DNA of 64,000 nucleotides from Pseudisothecium myosuroides (Eukaryota > Streptophyta > Bryopsida > Hypnales > Lembophyllaceae): positions 14,632,001 through 14,696,000 of the forward strand of contig OX637296.1 in assembly GCA_951799445.1 (NCBI GenBank), in the 5' to 3' direction. The notes beneath the pieces are model-generated. The model made no database searches. It had not been told where the DNA came from and worked only from the letters and a program-made list of their open reading frames with translations. Position 1 is the first letter of the stretch. Every line of letters starts with the position of its first letter. Positions 46,901-59,200 of the stretch are shown in pieces. The position numbers were made by a program, and so were the translations under genes.

Positions 46901-49151
46901 ATCGCGACTTTTTGTACTGCATGAGTTTAACTCTCTTGAGATCATATTGTTTTCTCCCGTTGATTTCGTTTGCAGTCATTCAGACACTGGCAAGTTGTAG
47001 GCCACTGTTGAAGGGCCCTGATTCCCATTCTAAGATGAGTGGCCATCGACCAATTTAGCTATGTCGTGGTTTCTTACACTCAATGGTTGCTAATTCAAGG
47101 CTGACCAAGTGTTGATTGGGAGAGATCAGTTGCTGCTGTTAGTCAATAGGAGATTGAGGCTGGTCCTTAATGGCTTATAGTATCGTCCACTTTATATGAA
47201 TGCTCTCTATCTCTCGCTTGTTGCAGAGCCTGGAAAGTGTCGCATTCTTGTCATCAACGCCAGGAATTTCATGACGCAGTTGTCCAGCGGGCCAGAGTGG
47301 TGGCAGCCGTTCCCACGGTGGCTTGACCACCAAATGATGCTCAACCTGCTTGATGGCGACCTCGCTCTACTTCATGAACAGGTCAGTAGCTTCCTTTCTG
47401 GGTGAATTGATTATTGCATTTCTAGTGGTCATCTCTACATTGTCTGGATCCAGGGAGGGATGAATACGGATGTGGAATGCTTAGGTAGACGGATGTCCCA
47501 ATTTCACGCGACTCTGTAAATCACGCATCTAGAATCTCATTCAATGTCTTCCAAGTAGCAACCTTAAATCGATGAAAACTGCCGCTTTATAAGATTTCAT
47601 TTGTGACAAGTGCATTTGTAAAAACCTTCCCATGCAAGGCTTCGAGTGTAGTGCATGGTTTTGAAAACTGCGTCATATTCATGACTTCGAAAATTCATAC
47701 CTTATTCGATTCAACTCTAAAAATTACCAAACGACTTGTGCTGGAGTCCATGTTCTCTTAGCAACCACGGCAAGAATTCAAAATCGATTCTCATCATGTG
47801 CACGTAGGGCAGATCCTTCTTTGCTCGGTTCAAGGAAACGTACCTTAACGTGGTGCTTGATCACGTGTGAATTGGCACAGGAGAGGAACCTGCGAGCTGT
47901 GACCGACGGCCACGGGGAGAAGTGGAGTAAGGCCTTCTTCATGCCTACGAAGGCCGATCGGTACGTTGGCGCATTCCGGCAGTGGCTGAGCAGGCATGGT
48001 GGCAACGGCGTTGGCTATGTCAATGGATTATCTGATACGCAGCTTCCCCCACTCATTACCAAGAGGGAAGATCTGCTCGACCGCTACCACTCTGTAAGCC
48101 AACCTCTCTCTCCAAATCCTACTCCATACACCCTCAATGCATTTCATTTCATCAACAATTATGGATACATGTCTGTTATCAGGTCCCAGGGATGTCCTCT
48201 CAGTTCATCTTGTGCATTAAAATTTACGAATCACTACACCGAATGCTCATCCAACGACAGTCCACATTAGTGAATTTTTTTCTCAAATTCTGTGTGCCAT
48301 GTTTGACTACCGTGGAAGCTGCAAAATAGCTTACAACTTCCTTGGACATAATGCTTGTCAGCCAAAGGAATTTTCTTGAGCACTGCAATTGAACACCCGC
48401 ATTGAATAGTATATTCGGTGTATTAGTATCCTTCCACTTCGATAACCCTGCGTTCACGACTGGCAATCAGGAAATGAGGAACTTTTAATTGCATTCTGCT
48501 TCTTAGTTTGGAGCTCGTTTCATTTCAACTTGCTATTTAATAATTCTTTTCTTTCCTGCCGCCTCCTTGGACATAATACTTGTGAGCCACATGAATTTTT
48601 CGTTCACTGCAATTGAACACTCGCAGAAAGTGGGGTATTCGATGTACTAGTGTCCTTCCATTTCGATATCCCTGCGTGACAACTTGCAATCAGGAAATGA
48701 GGAACTAGTACATCTGCATTATGCCTGCATTTTGCTTCTCAGTTTGATGCTCGTCTCCATTCAACTTGCTAGTCAATAACTGTTTCCTTTCCTGCAGCAT
48801 CTCCATGGTTAATAATTGTTTCCTTTCCTGCAGCATCTCCATGGTTAATAATTGTTTCCTTTCCTGCAGCATCTTCATTCATCTTGTTACGTACTAATTT
48901 TATTTTCTTTCCTGCAGCACACGGAGCAATGCCTATGCTGCAGCGGGGCGCTGGAGGGATTCAAGAAGGCCCAAACAGCGCTCTATGTGTTGGCCATCTT
49001 GGCCACTGGTGCGGGAGCGGCGCTTTCAGCTACAACCCAGCGGTACATTGCAGTGGCAATTGGAGTTCTGTCGGCGTTGGTTGCGTGGTACTTGAATGGT
49101 TGGATCCGGTCATTCCACTACAAGGGCTGGGATCATTCCCGGTTGCCTTGA
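42210..49151 (+). CDS. Chloroplast Rieske oxygenase of the PAO/TIC55/PTC52 group
   Basis: Nine exons: 42210-42346, 42710-42926, 43439-43552, 44456-44675, 45293-45417 (or 45412), 46263-46632, 47227-47381, 47881-48093 and 48918-49151; ~594 aa. The group comprises plastid Rieske non-haem iron oxygenases such as pheophorbide a oxygenase, TIC55 and PTC52, acting on tetrapyrroles. The first ~120 residues look like a transit peptide. The Rieske [2Fe-2S] site is C180-P-H182 and C200-x2-H203 (CPHRLAPLSEGRI, CCYHGWSF). The mononuclear iron triad is D312, H315 and H320 in MENLVDPSHIPVAHH. Near the C-terminus a CxxC (C522/C525, EQCLCCSGALEG) precedes two hydrophobic helices (~536-553 and ~559-577), as in this membrane-bound group. 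The exact member cannot be decided. The exon 5/6 junction is a problem: the better donor (CCTG|GTACTG) is out of phase with exon 6, while the in-phase donor (ACT|GTGATT) is weak. Confidence 0.85.
43899..43951. repeat. (AAT)n/(GATAAT)n microsatellite in oxygenase intron 3
   Basis: About ten AAT units followed by GATAAT-type variants. CTG/CAG runs lie nearby at 43746-43775 and 43985-44000. Confidence 0.9.
44165..44300 (+). mobile_element. Heavily decayed MITE A remnant in oxygenase intron 3
   Basis: Retains CCAACTTCAAAATTCATAGC, CTAATTCCATGAGAG, and TCCTTCAAGGAAAA followed by CTGAAGAATG, matching the family A interior in order. No termini left. Confidence 0.5.
44820..45012. mobile_element. Tc1/mariner (pogo/Tigger-like) MITE in oxygenase intron 4
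   Basis: 193 bp bounded by TA|CAGTAGAACCTCTCTTA and TTAAGACAGGTTCTACTG|TA, a ~19-bp inverted repeat flanked by TA target duplications. The interior contains further inverted CCTCTCTTA / TAAGAGAGG blocks. Non-autonomous. The CAGTAGAACCTC terminus is the pogo/Tigger type. Confidence 0.85.
45635..45958. repeat. ~41-bp inverted repeat in oxygenase intron 5
   Basis: 45635-45676 (GAAGCAGCTGATGCTGCGG ... CTCGAT) is almost the exact reverse complement of 45918-45958 (ATCGAGTTTCACGTTACC ... GCTGCTTC), separated by about 240 bp. Confidence 0.85.
45803..46262 (+). repeat. 150-170-bp tandem repeat (3 copies) ending at the exon 6 acceptor
   Basis: Copies begin at 45803, 45973 and 46124. They share GAATGTTTTGYTTG, GTGCTCTGCTTTGGAC and a CATGCAGTWGT or CATGTAGTAAT block. 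The last copy's GCTCTGCTTTGGACTCGCAG serves as the 3' splice site of exon 6. Confidence 0.8.
48340..48795 (+). repeat. 225-bp tandem duplication in oxygenase intron 8
   Basis: Copies start CCTTGGACATAAT at 48340 and 48565. Shared blocks are CACTGCAATTGAACAC, CAATCAGGAAATGAGGAACT and CAACTTGCTA. Confidence 0.85.
48790..48917 (+). repeat. 36-bp tandem repeat carrying duplicated 3' splice sites
   Basis: Units starting CATCTCCATGGTTAATAATT at 48798 and 48834 (36 bp apart) each end TTTCCTTTCCTGCAG. A further CTTTCCTGCAG precedes the first unit and another forms the exon 9 acceptor at 48917. Four closely similar polypyrimidine-CAG sites thus stand in line before exon 9. Confidence 0.9.
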
Positions 49152-50787
49152 ATCTAGCTTTTGGATTCTCATGTTTTTATTTGTGAAGTGTTGAATAGAT
49201 ATGTAATTTTTGTGCGTAGCCTTTTCAGGGCTTGTCATGAAAATTATAGTCAAAACTAGCATTTTCATCGTCAAATCAGGAGAGGGTGGTCAAAATGCCG
49301 ATTGGGGATTGCACGCTCGGATTGTAAGGTTCTTGTGTGATAAATACTTGATATTTTAGAATAGGAATATTTGGATTTCCCTCATCTTGGCTATCTTTCT
49401 CAAGTGTTGGTTTGGCGGTGTGTCGCCTTGATGATTCAGAGGTTTTGATGGATGTGATTCAGTGGTGTGATTCTTGGACCATACGAGAGGCTCTGATGGT
49501 GAAGTTTGACTGGATAAGAATTGTCCTAATAAGCAGTTGAGCATGGTTTCAATTGTTGACCCCTAAACGTCTGGATTCATCTCCAAAATTGACGATTTGA
49601 GAAAAAACATTATAAACTACAATTTGGAAGAATATTTTGGAATTGGTATACAAATGAAAGCTGTAGATTTTGATTTTTAAATTCTATCCATACGGTTAGA
49701 TCTACTAATGCTATCACCAATCTTTTTCTATAAATTTTGAAAAGAAAATTTCAGAATTCCTTCTAAATTCAATTACAAGTAAAATATTATCATTTTTTGA
49801 GTAAAACTTGTTGGAATGGATTTGAAATAAGGTTCTCTTCATATGGTGATTTTTTGAAATTTTTGTGACCTTTACATCTTTGACCTCATTTTTGCACATC
49901 TAGTTTTGAACTAAAGTCAATGCAAATTGACCACTTGACATACTTCCAGATTTGTAATTTTAGAAATGTATATATTCTAGTAACACCAAATCCAACCGAT
50001 GGATAGGACAACAACTTAATAAAGTATCACCAAAAATTAGGATGACTTTCATCCAAGCAGGAATGAGATAGAAACAAGAATCTGAATCTATTCATCGTCT
50101 AGAAAATGGATGCCGGAGTGCTCCAGGGTTAAATTATGTAAGTTTTTGTTGGGTGTTGTTTGGATTCCAAATTCTCTTGGCATGTATTTTTTTGACACTA
50201 TACAAATAGAATATGAATCTTCAATTTGGAAAAAACAAGGGGGGATTTTCTGGCGATTTGTTGTTGCTGTAAGATAATGCTATCCTGTCCAAACTTCAAA
50301 TCAATCCTTCCATAAATGTGCCAACAATGTGAAGACTAAAAGAGTCTACTATTCCAAAAAAAAATGCTAGCTAAAAAAGGGGTTTGTGAAAATTGACCCT
50401 AATTTCTCATGAATTGAAGATGTACATTCTAGTCAAAGATTTTGTAGGGTCAATTTTAGAGATAGTCCATAATTAGATGCTATTACCTTTGTAGGTTGGT
50501 TTTGGGCAATTAGATGCAATTACCTTTATGTGATCATTAGATGGCATTATAATTGGATTTTCTAAAAACCTAGCTTTTTCTCTCATTTGAAGAGAGATAC
50601 CAAGTGGTACCTTAACCATTTGGATTTTGTCAAAATTCATCCAAAATAATACTTAATTCTTTAATAATGACCCTGCTTTATGATGAGTAGTGACCCTTCT
50701 TTATGCCACATTAGAGAAAAACTGAACCCTTTAGAGGGCTGCTAGAATGTGACATATCAAGCTATTAAAAGCTTGGTCTGTCACACC

Positions 50788-50817
50788 AAGCTGACTGCTG
50801 CGGTGAGCAGTCAGCTT
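50788..50817. other. Perfect 12-bp hairpin
   Basis: AAGCTGACTGCT is followed after six bases by its exact complement AGCAGTCAGCTT, in otherwise AT-rich DNA beside the 149-bp repeat. Confidence 0.8.
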
Positions 50818-50928
50818 TCGCGATTTTTTAATTTTTTTAATTTTTTTAATTTTTTTAAAAAAATTTTTAATAATTTTTTTAAGATTTAAAAAAAATTATT
50901 ATTATTATTATTATTATTTTTTTAACTT

Positions 50929-51226
50929 GTAGTTTTCGTTTCCTGCGCCATTGTCGCAGCAGAAACTGCTACGCGGAAATAGGGGAAATACTAATTTTTT
51001 TGGAAAAAATAAATAAATTTCAGGGTCCCTCGGAGGGCTGTGGAGCAGCCCTCCGGAGGGCCCAGATTTTCTCTAATGTAGTTTTCGTTTCCTGCGCCAC
51101 TGTCGCAGCAAAAACTGCTGCGCGGAAATAGGATAAAAACTAATTTTTTGGGGAAAAAAAAGTAAATTTCAGGGTCCCTCGGAGGGCTGTGGAGCAGCCC
51201 TCCGGAGGGCCCAGATTTTCTCTAAT
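50929..51226 (+). repeat. 149-bp tandem duplication with GC-rich hairpins
   Basis: Two 149-bp units (50929-51077, 51078-51226) begin GTAGTTTTCGTTTCCTGCGC and end TTTTCTCTAAT. Each contains CCCTCGGAGGGCTG, a short TGGAG loop and CAGCCCTCCGGAGGG, which can pair over ~14 bp. The rest of each unit is AT-rich. Non-coding. Confidence 0.9.
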
Positions 51227-51228
51227 GA

Positions 51229-51440
51229 AGTAGGTATTGTAGTATGAACCTATATCTTCATTCCTTGATAAAAATGACAAAATTCATCCAAAATACTACT
51301 ACTTTATAATGAGTAGGTATTGTGGTTTCAACCCATATCTTCATTCTTTGGTAAAATTGACAAAATTCATCCAAAATAATACTACTTTATAATGAGTAGG
51401 TATTGTAGTTTCAACCCATATTCTCATCCCTTGGCAAAAA
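51229..51440 (+). repeat. 83-bp tandem repeat (2.5 copies)
   Basis: Units begin AGTAGGTATTGT at 51229, 51312 and 51395, spaced exactly 83 bp. They share CAAAATTCATCCAAAAT and ACTACTTTATAATG. A diverged relative lies at 50628-50690. Confidence 0.9.
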
Positions 51441-51597
51441 TTCTAAAAAAAATTATTTGTTACTATTGGAAATTTGAAGTTCATAAATGGGAATTCTGAG
51501 TTTATGTTTGGAATTAGAGACCCCAATTAGCAAGAAATACAGAATTTAACACCTACCAAATACATGGCATTTCATCCAAATTCTTTATAACCAATCT

Positions 51598-51744
51598 GAT
51601 GAAATTGAGGTAAGATAAATAGTATTTTGATACAAAGATACAGAGACTATCAAAAGTTTTCATATGCTTCTGAATTGAAATTGAAGGTAAATAATATTTT
51701 GATACAAAAATATAGAGACTCTCAAAAGTTTTCATATGCTTCTG
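51598..51744 (+). repeat. ~74-bp tandem duplication
   Basis: Two copies share ATTTTGATACAAA, AGAGACT and TCAAAAGTTTTCATATGCTT, in AT-rich spacer. Confidence 0.85.
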
Positions 51745-53072
51745 AAATTGTTTGGTATAATAGAACCTTAGTAGGACCTCTAATAAACAACATTTTCTAA
51801 AATAATATTGATTGCCAGTCCCGGCTTGGCTTTATTAATATCTTGAAAACAAATAACGCTCCCTAATTTAATAAACCTCTTTAACCCCTAAATGCCCAAG
51901 GCCTGTTTTGAGCTTCCTGAAATTTGCTCTAAATTGAACAAAAAGACAACATATTGATAAGTGGTATCAACTTTTTTTAAATTGTAACCATACAAATTCA
52001 AACTAGACATGTTAAAGATCACGTAGGAAAAGAAAACACAACAATATCACTTATGAATTGAAAGATTATAATGTTTGAACATGAGGGTGTTAAACTAAGA
52101 AATTCTTTCAATCCTTTTTTCACATGTCAAATCTAAAAAGTTGGTCACCAAAAAAATATGAGGTTAAAGGGCCTAACATGCACAACCCTAATCAATTTAT
52201 GGCTTCTCAAAATCTACTCTACAATTTTTTTAAATGAATTTCTAATGTGATTTTTTCTCCAAGATCTAGTGTATTTGAGGCTCATTTCCAAGAGCCCTCA
52301 ACACTATGGAAAGTCAAGATTGCAATGGGTACCCTCGCACAAAATCTTGAGTGGAAAAATCATAATCCATCATTTTCAAATCGGACATTTGAAGCTAAAG
52401 CTAGACTTCAAAAAGAATTTTACATAAATATAAACTACTAAAAATAGCAACTTGATTAGGTTTTATTTAACTTCAAAGTATTGCGGACACCAGAATGCGA
52501 ACACCAGAATTTGGTAATGTGATGGACTCGTACAAACATCTTGAACGCAAATAACCCTCCCTAACATAATAAACGTCTCTAATGTAATGTGTCTAACTGG
52601 TCCCAACCTAGCTCAGTCTTTGTAGAATTTCTGCTATACAAGCAATGCACCTTCTACGGCAATTTTTTTCCCAACCAAGAGACCGTTTCACAACATTGGT
52701 TCGAAAGGAGATTTATTTTTCAAATCTCAAACGGAGCCACTGAGAAAGCAACCAACAAAGCATGAAGATGCACTGAACACAACCAAACATAATTTTACTT
52801 ACAAAGATATTTACAAAAGGAACTCATATTCTCTTCTAAGTCAAAATTTGGCAATTATTCACCAAATTAAAAAAACACTACTTCTGTTCAGTGTATGTTT
52901 GTCTCGTGACTCGACTGCTAACTCCATCTATTATTTGGGGTTTCTACTGTGTAGTGATGGGCCAACATAATGACTTATTAGAGACATTTGTTAAGTATTC
53001 AAGGAGTTTCATGAGGAGTTTTCCACCAGTCACAGGCTCCACGTATAATTTAATGTATCGGTTTGGTGGAGA

Positions 53073-53290
53073 GATTCAAATCTCATACCCTCTTCCTATT
53101 GTGTTTGTACAACTTAACAAATATCTCTATTACTACTTGGCCTGTTGTTTCCAGGCAACTTTGACAATTCCGTATGTTGCTTAATGTCGAGCTTGGTGAG
53201 GAGGTTTGAATCTCATACCCTCTTCTTTGTTGATTGTGTTTGCATAACTTAACAGATACCTCTATTATTACTTGGCCTGTTGTTTGCGGG
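53073..53290 (-). repeat. 130-bp tandem duplication covering the 3' end of the choline-transporter-like gene
   Basis: TCTCATACCCTCTTC at 53081 and 53211, and ACTTGGCCTGTTGTTT at both ends, show a 130-bp period. The right copy includes the stop codon and the last codons (53268-53290). The left copy is a diverged duplicate downstream. Confidence 0.85.
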
Positions 53291-56200
53291 CCGCTTTGGC
53301 GGCACGAGCAGCTTCGTTGGCCTCCACTCGCTTGGCATGGGAGGTGAGGGTGTCTATGAGCAATGGAGGAGCAAACATGGGAGTGCCGTTGTTTTCTTCG
53401 GAGTCCAGACAGAAGGATAGCAAAATGGTGTCGATGGCCATCTCCACCACTCCGAAGAACATGCCGGCTGTCAAGTAGCCCACAAACCAACAGAACTGGG
53501 CACCACATACCCACACCACAACATGCGTCAGGACCGATAGTGGAGTTACTTCTCGCTGCGACTCTACTGTAAGAACTTGCCTCAAGCAGTGAAACACTCA
53601 AAACCGTCAAACTAAGCAATTCAGCACCTTTTTCTAGGAAAACAACATTTTTGTAGTATTAGCAATTGAAAATCATAAGTTTAAAATAAAAAAATTATAA
53701 TTTTTGGATGAGACATGTAATTACTATGAATTTTCAGAGTGGAACTCCCTAGGTCACTGAAATTGTCACAAAGATTGATCCTAATACTGAAATCTAGAGA
53801 ATCAACAATTATCCAATAAGTTTAAGTATGGAAACAATTTAATTGTACTTTCAAGGACACTTTCAATAGAAGGTTGCTTGTCAAGCATGGGTACACTGAC
53901 AATTCTAGGTGTTTTCACCTTATATGACTACACTTTTAGACATGGTGCAATTTTGGGTGTACCCGCAACCTTACAACACAATGAATTTACTCGAAAATTC
54001 TCAAAAAAATTCTCGAAACTTGAGCCCATGGTATGGACCATGTGAAGAGCACAATTATGGGAACAAAGGCACCAAGAGAGAGAGATGCCTCACTAGCACA
54101 GGGAAGAGCGGGGAGGACACTTTGTCGTGGCCGGTCTTGTACGTGTGGGTGTCCAGCATGAGGAAGGCAAACAGGGCAGCTGCCAAACTGACGACAACTT
54201 TGCCCAAAAACAAAATCAAGTCGCCAATGATGTTCACCGCTGCCACTCTCAACACGTTGTTGATTAGCAGGCCGGTGGCCTTGGCTGCTGCCCGGCAGAA
54301 GCCCTTCCCATTGATGGCAATCTACTCACAAGTCACACCCAAGCAACCAACAGTTAGTTGCATGTCACGTGTCATGTCACAAAACTGACCACATTTTAGG
54401 AAGCCGCGGTCGAGTCTTGGGGGGAGACACTGTGTCACTCTCTTGGGCTAATGGGGACATTCACATGGGGTCTATTGAAAAGTACACACTTTGACATAAG
54501 TCCATGGAAAGTTTTAAAATTACTATTACTACATATAGTCTTTAGATATAGTGACCACCTACTTCACTGATCAGGCCATGTCCTTCCAGGTTTCAATAGG
54601 ATTGTTTTGAGCCTAACCCTGTAAGGATGTTGCAGCCAAAAAGTGGTCGATGAATGACTTTCTAGATCACTAAAAAAATGAAGAATGTACCTATTGGTCC
54701 CAAAATCAGATCATTTTTTGACAAAGTGCTCAATGATACGTCTGGTCTTTTGGGGGTTCATTTACATCATCTCGCTGGCCAGCCAGCAAGAGGTGGATGA
54801 TAGGGAAGAAGGCCTTACCACGATGAACGCATTCCGATTGATGAACTTGACGGTCCACTCAATGCAACCCAAGCAGCATTGCACACAACAGCAGCAGATG
54901 GAGAGCAGGCACCCCCCGGGCACCGCTTGCAAGGCCTTGAGCTTCTTTTGAATCATCGACAGCAGGAAACGAATCATCTCGATGATGGCCACCAACAAAG
55001 ACCCCAACGCCATGGAGCCCAAACTGTAGCGAAACACCCGCTTGGCGGAGGACAGGACCGGCAGCCAACCCAAATCCTGCGCGCATTATAGCCAACGTTT
55101 ACAACCGACTGTGAGTTTGAAATGGACCTACAGAATCTCACTACAATTCAAGTCAAATAGGACTCTCTAGGAGTATAGAGCACAAGAGCAGTCAGTATAC
55201 TCTCTCTGTGATTTTTGGCAACTTGATATTCTATATGATTCACTGTAGGCCCCTCGACAAGTTGGACCAACTATTCGAATCCTTTGATCACAACAAAATG
55301 CTTCCATAAATCTAGATTAGCTTCCATTCAAATTGCGATGGTTTTAAGCTATTAATCCATTTATCACAAACAGAAGACCTCCATGAATTTAGGCTAGTTT
55401 CCATTCAAAATCTGATGGATTCAGCTACATAAAGATTTCAGAACTGCACATTTTTGTGCAATCACTATGGCTCACAGGAACCCAGTTTTTGGCAACTTGA
55501 TATTCTATAGGATTCACTGTACCCTCGACAAGTTGGACCAACTATATATTCGAATCCTTTGATCACAACATAATGCTTCCGTGAATCTTGATTAGCTTCC
55601 ATTCCAATTGCGATCATGGCTTTAAAGCTATTCGAATCCATTTAACACGAACACAAGACCTCCATGAATTTAGGCTAGTTTCCATTCAAAAACTGATGGA
55701 TTCAGCTACAAAAATATTTTAGAACTGCACAGTTTGTGCAATCACGGGAACCCAGTCTTTTAGAGTTATGATTAATTTTTGACCAATACAGTACTAATCA
55801 ACATGAACTGATACAGAGTGATTGGTCAGAGACTCACAGCACTTTCGCCCCTGGCCCAGTAATAAGCGGCCACGGCCCCCGCAATCGTGGTCAAGCAGCA
55901 AGCCGTGATGAACTGGGTCGTCCAGAAGAAGCCGAAGAAGTGGTACAAAATGGCCCACACCAAATGCTTGGGGTGGTGCAAGTCGTACCCGCAGCAGCTG
56001 GTGTCCGTGACGTTGCCCAGCGTGAGGTCGTAGGCCGCGCAGCTGTTGTTGCAGGTGTTGCGGCTCACACGGCCGGCACTGAAAAGGTACAGTAACGCCG
56101 CCACCCAGTAGATCAAGAAGGCGCTTTGAAACAGGAAGGGCACGATGGGGTACAGGATGAGGCTGGGGATGGACGCAATGGCCTTGGCCGCTACCTGTAG

Positions 56201-59200
56201 AATTGGTCACAACCAACACACATATCCGGCCTTCTTGTGAGAAGCTTCCCACAAGAAGACCTTACCTTTGGGAAAGGAAGAATGTAGATTCTTTTCGTGC
56301 GTGATCTTTGAATCCAAAACCCTAAATAACTCATCTTAAGTGGGAGGTATCCAAAGCTACATATAGAAGATGGACACGCATCATTGAGTCATGTTCTCTA
56401 CGATCAAATGTATGATGATTTTTGAGTCGTTTATACTTCCTATTGATATTGACAAAAGATAAGAGAGTTCTTCCAACTGCTAAAATATGGTACCTATTTA
56501 ATGTGATAATCTATTTTTTAAATTTTTTTGGGACATTTTAGATAATATCTCCTTAATTTTAGCAACTAGGTCATGAAGCAAGGATGTCATTTTTAGTTGA
56601 AGTATTACTTTGGATGAATGAGAAGTTATTGGGGCAAAACATAGCCCAGATGCACTTTTTTCATTGTTTAGAATGTGGACATTGGAGCACTAACGGGTTA
56701 AAAGTAGAGATTTCTAATTCCATTATCTTTTGCAATTATGACAAATAGATGGTTTTTTGAAATGTTACCAATATGACCTTAAGTAATTAAGGTGGATGTC
56801 TGTAACGGTATACAAAGCAATTGATAAAATTTGTTTACAACTTTTTTACTCCTTCTGTTTCCAAGTAAATCTATGGTTTCCCATGGGGAATTGTAGGAGT
56901 ACCTCAAACAAAAGGAGTAATTACATATACAGACATAAGGTTGAATAATTTGCAAATGTAGATGATCAATGAAGAATTCGCACCTTGATTACTGCAACAG
57001 CAATTATCAAACGTTTGAGTAGAACGAGAGTGACAAGCACTACAATTACGAAGACAACAGTCATGATGACGGCCACTATCTTCAAGTGGTTAGCCTCCTG
57101 CGCATACCAATGTTCAAGGAGAATCACTAGTTAATTCATTGTTAGCAAGTGGAGTTGGAAATCCCTAGTGAAAAAATCTAAAAAGAATTCTATTCAAAAT
57201 AAAGAATAGAGAAAAAAACGGACTCGATAAAAAAAATCTAAAAAAAATTCCATTCGGAGTAAAGAATAGAGGAAAAAAACAGACTCAATACTTCAAAATT
57301 CAGTTCAATATGGGAATTAAAGAAAAATAGTTGGTAAAATTTTAAAAATATTTTGAACGTTGGCACGTGAAAAACTATGGGTTGCAAAGGTTCAATTTGC
57401 ACATGTCTTTAGGAAAGGAATCCAAAAGGTTGTGCTAATAAGAAAAAAAATAGAATTGAAATAGGCTCAAGTCTATGGATAATGGTTGTTGAGTTGTCAT
57501 AGGTTCATAATCTCAATGGAACCAATTCATGCAGTGATGACCAAGTACATGAAGAGCATAACTATATCTCTATAGTCCTATTGTTCTTTAAAATTAAAAT
57601 AACTACACTTGGAGTTCTTTGAATCAGCATTTTAGTCTTCTACTACTAGATCATCTTTGATTTGTGTTAAATATTATTGGTCATTGAAAGGAGATTCTAG
57701 ATTCTCTTAAAAAATATATATATTCACACACTTGATGGAATAAAGTATGAGTTTAAAATTGCTTGAGTGTTTATATCTTGGGCAAGAATCTAGAGAGTTT
57801 GGTTTAAATAATAGGGTCAAAATTAAGTGTGCTTTACCTTACACAACCCTCATTATTAGACCCTAAAAATTAAGCATGATCGAACAAAATCCATCATATT
57901 TGGTAAAGTGAAAATAGAACATTGTTATGGAAATGACATCTCTCACCACTTGTCTAACTCAACATATTATTACTCATGATAAGGTGTAAATATCAAGCAA
58001 CCTAGTTCACTTCTCAATAGCTACTACAAATCCTATGTTTCTATTTGTACATCCATAAGGCCTTTACACTCATTCCAAGGTACTCCAAGTACATGATTGA
58101 TGTATAAGAACCATGGACTAATTTCATTGTGAATATTCCAAAAATGGATAAACAATGGATATGATTTTAGAAGGGAAAAGGAAGGAATAGTCCATACACT
58201 CTCAGAAGATGACAACACTTTGTTAGCACCATCTCCTACTATGCCGGTAACAACATCCTTTCCAATCCATCCAGCTGCACATCAAAATCCCACATCATTG
58301 AATCTTCAAATCTTTTTATTACATCCAATTATTGAGGTTAATTCAATTAGTGTGCCCCAAAATAGTAATACTAATTCACTTTTACTTTGCAATTAAGTAA
58401 ATTTTGTAACATGCACTTATATGATAATGCACTTAGATGATAGTGCACAATATTATAGTTCAAATCAATGCAATGTGGTCTACACTATTTTTCATACTAT
58501 AACAAATAGTGCAATTGTAATCCAAATTGAAGCCACTTTCATCTAACTTCATTCAAACTTCATCCAAATTTCATCCAAATTGTTCCTAATTGGACTACAT
58601 TCATCCAAAAACCATTGAAATAGTGTAGAACTTTCAACTCTCTCGACTAGTAGAACTTGACTAGAGTTATCTACAAACGAAATGAGGGTTATAAGATTAG
58701 TCCACAAATCAAGGTAGGAGGTCCATAAAAGCACTCGAGCTCGGAAAGTGTCCACCTCTTGAAATGTACACTATTTTTACATGTGACTTTCATTGTACCA
58801 ACAATGTACAAATAGAGTACATTTCAGGAAGTAATTACCATTGCGTTTCAACTTCAAAAATGCATAACTAATTCCAAAAAGCTCCAAAAAATATGAAACA
58901 ACTTAGGTTAGATGCCAATACTAATTCTCTTTCAAGGAAAATTTACTGAAAAATTAATTAATTTCAAGTAGTTGAACCTCCCCAAATTAATTTTCAGCTC
59001 TTAAATGGGTGCTTTATGGACCTCCTACCATACAAGGACACCAAGAAATCCTCGGAGGGTTTGGAATGTAGTTACCCTTGATGTAGAAAAAAAGAGTCAC
59101 CAGGAGCGTCAACACATTGAGCAGAATGATCGTCAGCCATGTCAGGATACCGACAAAGTACCGAACAAGGACGAGGTATGCAACTGATAGACCGAGTGGG

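Larger units (their letters stand above)
49152..53267. other. Repeat-rich intergenic region
   Basis: No gene recognised. It contains tandem repeats (50929-51226, 51229-51440, 51598-51744), low-complexity T/A runs near 50820-50920, and degraded TIR-element-like sequence. For example, the closely similar CAAATAACSCTCCCTAA blocks near 51850 and 52548 resemble decayed pogo-type elements. Confidence 0.5.

Noticed and set aside
53083..53619. 178-codon minus-strand frame at the end of the choline-transporter-like gene
   Set aside because: It overlaps the true last exon in another frame and is extended by the 130-bp duplication. The frame with FFGVVEMAIDTILLSF is the real one.
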